A DNA stretch of 64,000 nt. It comes from Vibrio ruber DSM 16370 (GTDB lineage Bacteria; Pseudomonadota; Gammaproteobacteria; Enterobacterales; Vibrionaceae). Below the pieces are notes generated by a model, which saw nothing but the letters and a program-made list of their open reading frames with translations, had not been told where the DNA came from and ran no database searches. Made by a program: the position numbers and the translations under genes. The stretch covers positions 24,883 to 88,882 of the forward strand of contig NZ_FULE01000016.1 in the NCBI RefSeq assembly GCF_900163965.1, written 5' to 3'. Of this stretch, positions 27,222-36,648 are shown piece by piece. Within the stretch, counting starts at the first letter, position 1. Each line of letters starts with the position of its first letter.

Positions 27222-27884
27222 AATAGTCCATTACCTTTTTTATTTAAAAATGAAGAAGCACTTTCCTGGCTTCCTGTTTTTCTGCTTATTATGTGTATCT
27301 ACGATTAGTGACATGAGTCAATAATTGAAGTCGCTAGATTGCAAAAGAGAAATATATGTGTCAAGTGGTATAAATTTGGGAGCATGTTCCTAATTTTATT
27401 TTTATAAAACAATTATTTATATTTGTCGGGTGAGTGAATTTTGCGAATTTTTACATATTAATTACGTTATTATGACAAAATCATTTATGTTATTTATTTG
27501 CACTTATCATGATATATATTTGTTATTATACTAATAATATGGTTATTTATATTGATTTTTTCATTCAAGTTGGTTCTATAAACTATTGCATTTTTCGTCA
27601 GTTGAAAATGTATATCAAATGTTTATTTTTGTGACTTAAATCAAGATATGTAATGTATAAAATTTAAACAAAATGTAACTGGCATATTTTCAATATGATT
27701 AACCAACAGAATATTTATCGTCGATGGAGAGTGGTGTTTTCATGGTGTTATCGTATAGAAAAGCGACTATTGACTGGAGAGCAAGTACCTTAAAATGAAT
27801 GATATCGGCTCCTGAGGGATTAACAGAAGACCGATATCGATCACGAAAGTTCACTATTCGTTTTGTGTGATGCAATCGATGGTA
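27222..27884 (-). other. AT-rich region between rhamnogalacturonan lyase and porin
   Basis: 663 nt without a gene. Contents: TATAAA/TTTATA arms around an ACAATTA centre (27403-27421), a weak KdgR-like box; TGTGA at 27630-27634 with an imperfect second half (CRP-like); and GATATCGG (27801-27808) paired with CCGATATC (27831-27838), a perfect 8-bp inverted repeat just downstream of the lyase stop. Confidence 0.55.
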
Positions 27885-29558
27885 TTAATCAAGTAAGTCA
27901 ATACTATCGATACTATAACCGGCAGACAGATAACCACTCAGTCCTGAGCCGCTGATTGCTGTGACAACCAGCCGATTCCAGTTATTACCGCTGACCCAGG
28001 CACTTGCAGGTACATCAAATGTGTAGGTTATATTGTTTCCCCGGTATGTTCCGACGGTTAAAGTCCGAGTCTTGGGTTGTGCCGGTGGTGGTGGGTTTGA
28101 CGACGTCCAGTTATTCACTGAAATTTTAGGACGTCCCCCGGCATAGGCCACAGTAATACCGATCCGGACACGGTGTGCTTTTGCTCGTTGTGCATCGTTG
28201 AGGCGGAAATAAATAATGTGATCATTGTTGATATCCTTCCACATATACGCAGGAAAGGCACTGGCCGGCGTATTACCGACGATAAAGTTAGACGGATTCC
28301 AGTTTGCCATTCTCACATCCGAAGGATGCATGGTGGTTAATTTGTCGCCATTGAGAAATTCTTGCGGGCTGCCATCCCAGTCACCGATCCGCCAGATGGC
28401 GCGATCACGGCTTGGATCTCCGGTAATTTGATAGGAATTTAAAACAGTTGTCTGACCGGGACGAACAGTTACTGTCTGAGTGTTGACGGCCAGTTCATTT
28501 TTATAAGTGGTCATCGTGTAAGTACCCGGTAACATATTGTCACTGCTGAAGTAACCACTTGCCGGATTTGCAGTTGCCCAATATTGGGCGCGATTGTTGG
28601 CAAAGCCAACGGTATATTCATAATTGGTGTCGCGTCCGGCAATGCCAACGCCCGCAACCCGACCTCTGTTTGATGCCGGAACATAGCCCTTCAGCCCCAT
28701 TTGTGCAAACCAAGAGAGGTTAATATCTTCATCAGCAGGGGGTTGCTGGCCGCTATTGACAACCAGTGTGTAATGATTCAGTACACCGGTACGAAAGGCT
28801 TCTGTCTGAGCTTCGGCATAGTTAACGATATAGGTAATTTCTTGATCGGTTGCTGTGCCCTGATTCAGAAGGCTGCGATAGAATGGGCCGCCGGAGCCAC
28901 CTTCATGATTATCCCTGACCAGCCAAACCCCGACATTGGGTCCTCGCGCACCAATGGCATGCCAATCTTTTAGCCGCATATTAGAGTAATGTTTAGAGCG
29001 AGTTTCTCCATTGGAGAGTGCAAAAATATCACCTGATTCAACGGTTGATACAGTTTGAGAAATATCAGAAGGTTCCGGTCCGTAAGGGAGGCGGTTACGA
29101 TGCAATCTTAAAATATAACGGACATGGCCATGAATATTGGGTTCAGATGAAAAGTAAGTCGCCATATAGATATATGGATAACCATTTCTTGCCATATAAT
29201 AATGAGTTAAATTGCCAGCCTGAACCGTAATTTTTATATATTGATTCTGATAATTTTGGGCGTAAACCTGTACATTGGATGTATTGTTATATAACCAGTC
29301 AAATCCCGAATTAATCTGAGATCCTCTACGCTGATTTTGATACTCAACACCATTAATCTTGAGTGATGCAAGATCACCGGGTGATTGTGTACTCACACCC
29401 CGATCAACTCTGCGTATACTGAATACCACACCGGCATTAGTATCAACTGTATAAAAATCCTGAGAGGTGGATAGCTGAAAAGCGGCTTGTGCACTGAAGC
29501 TCGATATGCAGGCGGCTAACACCCACATTATTATCGATATATATTTGATTCTTTTCAT
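27885..29558 (-). CDS. Rhamnogalacturonan lyase (PL4 type), secreted
   Basis: Predicted endo-lyase that cleaves the rhamnogalacturonan I backbone of pectin by beta-elimination. The ATG at 29558 has AGGAAA upstream and starts a signal peptide (about 1-25, AQA|AF); the frame is open 50 codons further but without a sensible start. The 557 residues show the PL4 plan: catalytic beta-sandwich (about 25-320, including LKDWHAIGARGPNVGVWLVRD and HEGGSGGPFYRSLL), an FnIII-like segment with PGTYTMTTYKNEL, and a C-terminal carbohydrate-binding-like domain (about 400-557). It is divergent from a pectate lyase. Confidence 0.88.
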   Translation of the reverse strand: MKRIKYISIIMWVLAACISSFSAQAAFQLSTSQDFYTVDTNAGVVFSIRRVDRGVSTQSPGDLASLKINGVEYQNQRRGSQINSGFDWLYNNTSNVQVYAQNYQNQYIKITVQAGNLTHYYMARNGYPYIYMATYFSSEPNIHGHVRYILRLHRNRLPYGPEPSDISQTVSTVESGDIFALSNGETRSKHYSNMRLKDWHAIGARGPNVGVWLVRDNHEGGSGGPFYRSLLNQGTATDQEITYIVNYAEAQTEAFRTGVLNHYTLVVNSGQQPPADEDINLSWFAQMGLKGYVPASNRGRVAGVGIAGRDTNYEYTVGFANNRAQYWATANPASGYFSSDNMLPGTYTMTTYKNELAVNTQTVTVRPGQTTVLNSYQITGDPSRDRAIWRIGDWDGSPQEFLNGDKLTTMHPSDVRMANWNPSNFIVGNTPASAFPAYMWKDINNDHIIYFRLNDAQRAKAHRVRIGITVAYAGGRPKISVNNWTSSNPPPPAQPKTRTLTVGTYRGNNITYTFDVPASAWVSGNNWNRLVVTAISGSGLSGYLSAGYSIDSIDLLD

Positions 29559-30113
29559 ATTATTTCCTAGTGACGTCGTTGGGTTTATCAATAAATAGGT
29601 TGAACCTATGTTTGATTTTTTATTCTGACTTCTGTTCTGTATGAATATATAAATAAAGTAAGTAATCGAAAAATTTATAGAAATATTTGATATATCAAGA
29701 GAATGCATTGATATTATTCTTGATTGTTAATTACATCAAAATATCTAATTAACAATGAAATATATCGTAAGTCTAACAGAGAAAAAGTTGAGGGGTGTGA
29801 ACTCCTTCAATAAAAATGACTTCGAAAAAAACCGGTTCATTTTTCAACATAGATCAAAAAAGAAACAATGTTTCATTTTAAAAGGAATTGTGTTTTGTTA
29901 TATATTATTTACTTTAATTTATCTGAAGCTTATCAAAAAGAAGAGGTAGGTAGAGAAAGGCTTCTATAAAGCATGATATTCACCCAAAAAAGAAGGTTTC
30001 AGAAATAAAAGTAATTGAAAAATAATTAATTTATCTGGATAAGGTCTGTTTCTGCCGCGAGTGAGAGGCGAGAAAGATCATCAATATTTTTAATGATATA
30101 AATGAGGAAGAAC
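29559..30113. other. Divergent promoter region of the two pectin lyases
   Basis: 555 nt, strongly AT-rich. It holds a KdgR-type box at 29856-29879. An open frame of 64 codons (29755-29949) runs through the box, is Lys/Phe-rich by composition and is not supported as a gene. Confidence 0.6.
29856..29879. promoter_or_regulatory. KdgR-type operator
   Basis: GAAACAATGTTTC at 29862-29874 is a near-perfect palindrome flanked by A-rich and ATTTT sequence, matching the KdgR consensus of pectin genes (AATGAAACA-TGTTTCATT pattern as known from Dickeya and E. coli). It sits between the rhamnogalacturonan lyase and pectate lyase genes. Confidence 0.72.
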
Positions 30114-31643
30114 ATGATGACCAAAAAACAATTTCAGCACACCATAGTCGCGTCATTGATTTCATCGCTGGCATGGGCTGCATCACCTTCATTTGCCAAT
30201 GGCTTTCATACCGAAAATGGTGGCACAACCGGTGGTGAAGGGGGACAAATCGTCCATGCAACAACGGGTACGCAAATTCATGCTGCGTTATGTAACCGGG
30301 CTTCAAGTGATACACCGATTATTATTCAGGTCGAAGGTACTATCAATCATGGTAATACTTCAAAGGTTTCTGGTAACAGCTGTAATACCGCAGCAGATAA
30401 AATTGAACTGAAAGATATTAGTAATGTTACCCTGATTGGCGTCGGGCAAGGGGCACTCTTCGATGAATTAGGTATTCATATCCGCTCTTCATCTAATATT
30501 ATCATCCGGAATGTGCATGTCAGAAACGTGAAGAAATCCGGTTCTCCGACGTCAAATGGCGGTGATGCTATCGGGATGGAGAAAGATGTCTCAAACGTCT
30601 GGGTTGATCATGCCACATTAGAAGCGAGTGGTGGCGAAAGTGATGGCTATGACGCTTTGGTAGATATGAAGAATAATACCAAATACGTGACGGTTTCTTA
30701 CAGTATTCTGAGAAATTCCGGCCGCGGCGGGCTGGTGGGCTCAAGTGATAGTGATGATAATAACGGGCCGGTGACTTTCCACCATAACTACTATGAAAAC
30801 ATTAATTCGCGGACACCATTATTACGTCATGCCACAGCACATTCTTATAATAATTACTACGATGGCTTAATTTCTTCCGGGATGAACCCAAGAATCGGCG
30901 GCAAGATCAAAGCAGAAAATAACTATGTCAAAGATTCTAAAGACCCGCTCGGTACTTTCTATACCAATGACATGGGATTCTGGGATGTGAGTGGCAATAT
31001 TTGGGACAATGTGCGTTGGTCTAATGATGGCAGCAAAGTGCATCCTGCTGGCCCGAACCCGGTTTCAACCACATCGATTCATATTCCTTATCAGTATCAG
31101 CCTGATCAGGCAAGTTGTGTCCCTGCGATTGTCATGGCGACAGCGGGTGCCAATAAAAATCTGGCTGTATCCGATGGTCGTTGTCATGTCACTACACCGG
31201 GAAATGATCAACCGGGCAATGGTAACGGTAATGGTGATGGCCAGAATAACGGTGGTGATAATGGGGGCTCACCTTCGGGTTCGAACCTCGCTTTAAATGC
31301 GGCTGCTGACGGTAGCTCTAAGGGTAACGGAACCAGCTATGGCAATGTGATTGATGGGGATAGCAGTACTTACTGGTCACCAAGAGGCAGCACCGGTACG
31401 ATCAGTGTCAAACGCCTCAATCAAACGATTAATGCGGTGCGCATTGTTGAGTTGTCCGGTACTCAGGGAACGGTGACTGCCTGGTCTTTGGTAAACCATG
31501 ATGATGGGACGACGCTGGCATCAGGCAGCTCAATTCCTGGCATGATCTCTTTCCCGGATACTAATCTGGATAAAATCAGTTTTGTGATTCATGCCGCGAG
31601 TGGTACACCTGCGATTGCTGAGTTTGAAGTTTATAAAAATTAA
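30114..31643 (+). CDS. Pectate lyase (PL1) with C-terminal discoidin-like domain
   Basis: Secreted, calcium-dependent beta-elimination of polygalacturonate. Of several starts, the ATG at 30114 has GAGGA 5 nt upstream (509 residues). Signal peptide about 1-29; parallel beta-helix about 30-360 with the PL1 motifs VWVDH (162-166), SRTPLLR ending at Arg238 and GMNPRIGGK (Arg260). A Gly/Asn/Asp-rich linker (about 365-395) leads to an F5/8 type C (discoidin)-like domain beginning NLALNAAADGSS and holding VIDGDSSTYW, likely carbohydrate-binding. Probably controlled through the KdgR-type box upstream. A terminator follows. Confidence 0.92.
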   Translation: MMTKKQFQHTIVASLISSLAWAASPSFANGFHTENGGTTGGEGGQIVHATTGTQIHAALCNRASSDTPIIIQVEGTINHGNTSKVSGNSCNTAADKIELKDISNVTLIGVGQGALFDELGIHIRSSSNIIIRNVHVRNVKKSGSPTSNGGDAIGMEKDVSNVWVDHATLEASGGESDGYDALVDMKNNTKYVTVSYSILRNSGRGGLVGSSDSDDNNGPVTFHHNYYENINSRTPLLRHATAHSYNNYYDGLISSGMNPRIGGKIKAENNYVKDSKDPLGTFYTNDMGFWDVSGNIWDNVRWSNDGSKVHPAGPNPVSTTSIHIPYQYQPDQASCVPAIVMATAGANKNLAVSDGRCHVTTPGNDQPGNGNGNGDGQNNGGDNGGSPSGSNLALNAAADGSSKGNGTSYGNVIDGDSSTYWSPRGSTGTISVKRLNQTINAVRIVELSGTQGTVTAWSLVNHDDGTTLASGSSIPGMISFPDTNLDKISFVIHAASGTPAIAEFEVYKN

Positions 31644-31671
31644 TTGACCCGGTAGGGAAGATGTAACCTTG

Positions 31672-31698
31672 AAAGGGGGCCGTTCATGGCCCCCTTTT
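31672..31698 (+). terminator. Intrinsic terminator after pectate lyase
   Basis: Perfect 10-bp stem AAAGGGGGCC (31672-31681) with GGCCCCCTTT (31688-31697), 6-nt loop, T-run. Confidence 0.92.
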
Positions 31699-31751
31699 GC
31701 TTTGTTTGCTTCATCCGGTGATGTCTGGAAGTTGTCAATGTACTGAGCGGC

Positions 31752-34700
31752 TTAATCGGCACTTAAAATTAGTTTCACCTGCGGCTCACGATCATTCAAC
31801 TCGGTTTTACTGTCGAGCAGAAAAATACGTTCCGGAGGTAGCCCGGCCTCATTGACCAGAAATGCCTTCACCGCATTCACCCGCCTTTGAGCCAGATAGC
31901 CCAGTTCATCATTACTCACCGCTTGAGCATTCAGCAGCTGATTGTACATCGCGATGTGGAGTCGGGTTGTCACCGTGACCGGCTCGGGGTCAACATCCGG
32001 ATTTTCACCTTGCAGTTGCTGAATAATCATTTGTCGTTCGGCATCCGGCTGTTTTTGTAACTCAGTGCTAAACAGCTCGTTCAATGCCTCAACCAAGGGG
32101 CCACTTTCAGGAAAGCGGCTGGCGCTGAGATCAGCCGGCAAGGGCACAACACCACTTTGTCTCTGGAGTTGTTGCTTCAGCTTCATGGTTTTGATTGCCT
32201 GACTATCTTGTGTGAGAGATACGTGACCTTTGGCACTGACGCTGAGTTTGGGTCGGTCGGTCAATGCCGTTGCCAGCGTTTTTAGCCGCTCTTGCTCTGC
32301 TGTACTTAAGGTTGCCAGACCGGGCTCAAACTGAACCATGTTGAGTTCATCATCACTACCGACTAAACCTGCCAGTAAACTAAATGGTGCCGTGACGGCT
32401 TTCGCGATCATGTTGGTCAGGGCCGTCATAATAATACTGCCGAAACTGAAGCTGGGGTTATCGAGATCGCCAGATATATCCAGCCCCAGATCAATCACGC
32501 CGTGGCGGTCCTGTAATAGTGCAATGGCGAGTTTCAAAGGCAAGTTAAGGGCTTGCTCGGAATGGCTTGCTTTTCCCAGTTGCAGCTGGTCGATCACGAT
32601 GTGGTTTTTACCGACGAGCTGATTCTGTTCGAGTTGATACTGTAATCCCAATGACAGCTGTCCTTTATCAATATAGTAACCGGCGTAAGTCCCGGAGTAT
32701 GGATTAACCGATGTGAGTTCAACACGATTGAAATTCACGGCTAAATCGAGATAAGGAGGTGTGGAAAGTGGGTTGATTTCTCCGTCAATGGAGACCGGCG
32801 CATATTGGTCTATCTTACCGGTTAAATGAACCTGTGCTTTGTTCTCCGGGTCAGATGAGAGTCGACTGATTGTACCGTTCAGAGATTCAATCCCGGTTGC
32901 GAAATTCGGGGTAAGCGACTGATCGGCAAAAAAAGCCGAACCATGCCTGATTTTGATGGCACCGATTTCAAGCTGAAAGGGGGAGGGGGATTTCGACTGC
33001 GTCCGGGCGTCAGATTTGACCGTGGTGGTGGTTTCAGAAGGCTCCCCGGACTGAGGCCCAGTCACAAGATGATCAATATTGGTATTTCGATTTGGGTCGA
33101 TCAATATTTTTGCATACGGTTTGTCTAACGTGATTTCGTGAATCGTGAGTTGATGTGCGGCTTGCTCAAAGGCGATCGCATCGATTGACATCGCCTCCCA
33201 TTTCAGCAGCGGCTGACGATTACGCGAGTCTTTGACCATCAACTGATTGAGAGCCGCAGTCCCCTGATAACGGACACCAGATGTCGCCGGGGCGACCTGA
33301 ACATGGCCTTGGGTCGAAAATTCCCCGTGGCTGAGCTGTAAGTTCAGGTAGGGCTGTAAATACGGTTGAAACTGGCTGAGATCCAACCGTTGCAGTTCAA
33401 TATCACTCTGGATGCTCAGTGATTGCGGTGCGACAATCCCCTGAGCAATGAAATGCCCCTTCACCTCTTCAGGCGGGTGGTGAGGATCGGAGGCAAGGTC
33501 GAATGCCAGTTGATAATCGATCGGCTGACTGAGACGACTGTCAATCTCTCCGGTTGAGAGCGACAGATTATGAATTCGCCAATAAACCCCGGAGGTCAGT
33601 TGTTGTTCCTTGAGGTTCAAATCGGTCCCCGTCATCCAGAGCTGATGAAGGCGCACGAGCCATGAAGACGGTGCCGGCGATTGGTTTTCAGGCGGTGTCG
33701 GGGAGGGCTGAGATGTTGGGGCACCGGCGTTATGAATCGGGGTAAACAGGTGTTGTAAGTCGAGCCCTTGCGCGTTGAGTTGTCCGTCTGCCCATAAACC
33801 GGACAGTTTGAGTTGCCCGATATCAAGGGTCTGTGCAGGGCTGTCTAACACGATATCACTGAGCGTTAATCGGGATAGTTTGAGATGCGGCTTACGACTG
33901 GCCTGAAAAACCAACTGCTGTAGCGTCAGCTGACCTTGTCGGGAGGTATAAGCGAGCCGGTTGCGGGTCTCTTGCAGATCATAACGTGTGTGGAAATCGA
34001 TGACACCGTCAGTTAAGCGGGCGGGGATTAGGTCCGCAACAAAAGGCCAAAACGGTGCCAGTGTGACGGACTGAACCGACAGCTCACCACTGACTTTAAG
34101 GGGCAGTAGCTGTACCTGACCACGCAGTTGCACCTGACCCTGATCCGCGCCGGTGATTTGTAGCTGATATCGGTTCGGGGGCAGGGGGGATGCGGATGAT
34201 TGGTCTGACGTTGATGAGTGGCTTGGTTCTGACTCAAGTCGCGCCATGCTTGCTTGTGTATCGAACTGCTGTAAACGGATATCCAGTCCGTGGTAGCTGA
34301 GCTGAGCACCGCTGACCTGATCGGAGAAATGTATCTGCCCTTGCGAGAGATGAATATCTTCGCTGCGGAAAGCGGCAATCGTTGTCTCACCGGCTTCATC
34401 TGCGACTGACGGTGGCTGAGATGTTGTGGTTGCTTGGGACGCGAGACGCTCAACAATATCACTGATATTAAAACGGACTTGCCCAGCGTCAGTTTTGAAC
34501 CGTACAAGATTGAGCGACGGTTGAGTTATCCATAGATGATCGATGGTTGGTGTCAGATGTAACAGACTACGCCAGAAACTGAACATCAACTCTGTATGGC
34601 CGATTGTTACCACGCTGCCCTGTTGATCCGGCGTCATGACTTGCAAGTCCTCGACTCGGGCACGCAGTAAAAAAGGGTTGATGCTGATGTGGGCAATCTG

Positions 34701-34880
34701 AACCTCTCTTCCTAAATGTTCACTCAGGACTTTCGGCATTTGGGATTGAAGAATGAGTGGCGTGATTCCCCCGAGCAGCAGTGCATAAGCTGCGTAACTA
34801 AGTAACAAATAGCTTGAGATACGGAGCACTTGGGGAAGCTGCCGGAAACGGCGCCAGAATTTGGCAAAAATATGAGTCAT
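31752..34880 (-). CDS. Large AsmA-like DUF748 protein
   Basis: A 1042-residue inner-membrane-anchored periplasmic protein. One membrane segment lies at about 22-45; the rest is the long beta-rich pattern of the AsmA/DUF748 group, proteins proposed to bridge the envelope and move lipids. Two low-complexity Ser/Pro/Gln stretches (about 225 and 395) separate blocks. The last about 130 residues (LSVSAKGHVSLTQ, ELGYLAQRRVNAVKAFLVNEAGLPPERI) resemble the OmpA-like peptidoglycan-binding fold that ends many DUF748 proteins. Function here is inferred only from the family. It is divergent from glpT. Confidence 0.85.
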   Translation of the reverse strand: MTHIFAKFWRRFRQLPQVLRISSYLLLSYAAYALLLGGITPLILQSQMPKVLSEHLGREVQIAHISINPFLLRARVEDLQVMTPDQQGSVVTIGHTELMFSFWRSLLHLTPTIDHLWITQPSLNLVRFKTDAGQVRFNISDIVERLASQATTTSQPPSVADEAGETTIAAFRSEDIHLSQGQIHFSDQVSGAQLSYHGLDIRLQQFDTQASMARLESEPSHSSTSDQSSASPLPPNRYQLQITGADQGQVQLRGQVQLLPLKVSGELSVQSVTLAPFWPFVADLIPARLTDGVIDFHTRYDLQETRNRLAYTSRQGQLTLQQLVFQASRKPHLKLSRLTLSDIVLDSPAQTLDIGQLKLSGLWADGQLNAQGLDLQHLFTPIHNAGAPTSQPSPTPPENQSPAPSSWLVRLHQLWMTGTDLNLKEQQLTSGVYWRIHNLSLSTGEIDSRLSQPIDYQLAFDLASDPHHPPEEVKGHFIAQGIVAPQSLSIQSDIELQRLDLSQFQPYLQPYLNLQLSHGEFSTQGHVQVAPATSGVRYQGTAALNQLMVKDSRNRQPLLKWEAMSIDAIAFEQAAHQLTIHEITLDKPYAKILIDPNRNTNIDHLVTGPQSGEPSETTTTVKSDARTQSKSPSPFQLEIGAIKIRHGSAFFADQSLTPNFATGIESLNGTISRLSSDPENKAQVHLTGKIDQYAPVSIDGEINPLSTPPYLDLAVNFNRVELTSVNPYSGTYAGYYIDKGQLSLGLQYQLEQNQLVGKNHIVIDQLQLGKASHSEQALNLPLKLAIALLQDRHGVIDLGLDISGDLDNPSFSFGSIIMTALTNMIAKAVTAPFSLLAGLVGSDDELNMVQFEPGLATLSTAEQERLKTLATALTDRPKLSVSAKGHVSLTQDSQAIKTMKLKQQLQRQSGVVPLPADLSASRFPESGPLVEALNELFSTELQKQPDAERQMIIQQLQGENPDVDPEPVTVTTRLHIAMYNQLLNAQAVSNDELGYLAQRRVNAVKAFLVNEAGLPPERIFLLDSKTELNDREPQVKLILSAD

Positions 34881-35185
34881 AGCAGGAGGCCGATAGAGAT
34901 GATAGACATGCCTTTATTTTAGCTAATTTTTTTTAAATGGCTGATTCAACAACCCCTAGTACGTGATGAGAGTGCTGTGAACTTGCGCAGAATGTGCGGG
35001 CATCGACATGAATGACTTGTTTTCATATGCAAATTAACGAGTGTGCTGAGGTTGTCACAAAAATGTAATATTGCGCGTATGAAAATGCGATTGGCTCGAA
35101 CGAACGTTTCGTTTGTACTTTATGGTCTTGTCCTGATGAAACTATGCATCAGGACATTGATATGTCCACCATCGCTGAGGTCATC
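34881..35185. other. DUF748-glpT divergent region
   Basis: 305 nt without a gene. AACGAACGTT at 35099-35108 with TCGTTTG after it contains CGAAC half-sites like those of GlpR operators. A TCACA half-site (35056-35060) could be part of a CRP site. Confidence 0.45.
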
Positions 35186-36544
35186 ATGTTTGGAATTTTC
35201 AAACCACAGGCTCATATTGAGCCACTTCCCCGTGAGCAGATTGACGGGGTTTACACTCGACTACGCTGGCAACTTTTTATCGGTATTTTCGTGGGTTACG
35301 CTGGTTACTATTTGGTGAGGAAAAATTTTAGTCTGGCAATGCCATTTTTGATTGAACAGGGATTCAGTCGCGGTGATTTGGGGGTTGCGCTGGCTGCGGT
35401 TTCGATTGCTTATGGCCTGTCTAAGTTTTTGATGGGGAGTGTTTCTGACCGCTCAAACCCTCGCTATTTCCTCAGTGCCGGTTTAGTGCTTTCTGCCTGC
35501 GTCATGCTGTGTTTTGGCTTTATGCCGTGGGCAACCGGTAGTATTACCGCCATGTTCATTTTGCTGTTTTTGAATGGCTGGTTTCAGGGAATGGGGTGGC
35601 CGGCTTGCGGCAGGACGATGGTGCACTGGTGGTCACGCAAAGAGCGTGGTGAACTCGTTTCAGTATGGAATGTGGCACATAATGTCGGAGGCGGGCTGAT
35701 TGGACCGATCTTCCTGTTGGGGCTATGGCTATTTCATGACGACTGGCGTACGGCATTTTATGTCCCGGCATTTTTCGCAATCCTCGTGGCGGTTCTGATT
35801 TGGGTCACACTGAGAGACACACCACAATCGTGTGGTCTACCACCGATTGAAGCGTATAAAAATGACTATCCCGAGGATTATGATCAATCGTATGAGCAAG
35901 AAATGAGTGCGAAAGAGATTTTCTTCAAATATGTGTTGTCTAACAAACTGTTATGGTCAATCGCGGTTGCGAATGCTTTTGTCTATTTGATCCGTTACGG
36001 CGTACTGGACTGGGCTCCCGTCTATCTGAAAGAAGCAAAAGATTTTTCGGTTGATAAATCATCGTGGGCTTACTTTTTGTATGAGTGGGCCGGTATTCCG
36101 GGAACTTTATTGTGCGGCTGGGTTTCCGATAAAGTTTTTCAGGGACGTCGCGCTCCCGCGGGTATTTTGTTTATGGTACTGGTGCTACTTGCGGTACTGG
36201 TGTATTGGTTGAACCCTGCAGGTTATCCGAGTGTCGATATGCTGGCACTGATTGCAATCGGTTTTCTTATTTATGGCCCCGTGATGTTGATTGGTTTGTA
36301 TGCGTTGGAGCTGGCACCCAAAAAAGCAGCGGGAACGGCTGCGGGACTTACAGGTCTGTTCGGTTATCTGGGCGGGGCTGTCGCTGCAAACGCCATTTTG
36401 GGATATACCGTTGATCACTTTGGCTGGAATGGCGGATTTATTATTCTGGTTGGCGCATGTATCGCTGCGATTATCTGTCTGATCTACGCATTGATTGGCG
36501 AAAGAAGAGTGCACCGAGGCAAGCAAGAGCAAGCATTGGCCTAG
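35186..36544 (+). CDS. glpT: Glycerol-3-phosphate:phosphate antiporter (GlpT)
   Basis: Inner-membrane MFS antiporter that brings in glycerol 3-phosphate for GlpD. The frame is open from 35144; the ATG at 35186 has GAGGT 6 nt upstream and gives [15 protein letters not shown], like the E. coli start, with 452 residues, the E. coli length. About 12 membrane segments; [17 protein letters not shown] and [15 protein letters not shown] are the family's substrate-binding segments. glpR and glpD follow at 37.8 and 38.7 kb. CGAAC-type half-sites before it suggest GlpR control. Confidence 0.95.
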   Translation: MFGIFKPQAHIEPLPREQIDGVYTRLRWQLFIGIFVGYAGYYLVRKNFSLAMPFLIEQGFSRGDLGVALAAVSIAYGLSKFLMGSVSDRSNPRYFLSAGLVLSACVMLCFGFMPWATGSITAMFILLFLNGWFQGMGWPACGRTMVHWWSRKERGELVSVWNVAHNVGGGLIGPIFLLGLWLFHDDWRTAFYVPAFFAILVAVLIWVTLRDTPQSCGLPPIEAYKNDYPEDYDQSYEQEMSAKEIFFKYVLSNKLLWSIAVANAFVYLIRYGVLDWAPVYLKEAKDFSVDKSSWAYFLYEWAGIPGTLLCGWVSDKVFQGRRAPAGILFMVLVLLAVLVYWLNPAGYPSVDMLALIAIGFLIYGPVMLIGLYALELAPKKAAGTAAGLTGLFGYLGGAVAANAILGYTVDHFGWNGGFIILVGACIAAIICLIYALIGERRVHRGKQEQALA

Positions 36545-36569
36545 TCTGCCGGCTGGCCGCCTTTAACTC

Positions 36570-36616
36570 AACGGATGCAACCCAGCGTGATTGTTCGCTG
36601 TATTGCATCCGTTTTT
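36570..36616. terminator. Terminator between glpT and the NPP1 gene (convergent)
   Basis: Perfect 11-bp stem (36570-36580 with 36603-36613) enclosing a second 5-bp stem CAGCG/CGCTG (36583-36587, 36596-36600), followed by TTTTT on the plus strand. Confidence 0.82.
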
Positions 36617-36648
36617 CACGTCCGTTGACTCGGAGTCATCGGCTGAAT

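Noticed and set aside
29755..29949. 64-codon open frame between the pectin lyases
   Set aside because: Lys/Phe-rich composition from AT-rich DNA; it runs through the KdgR-type box and lacks a proper ribosome site.
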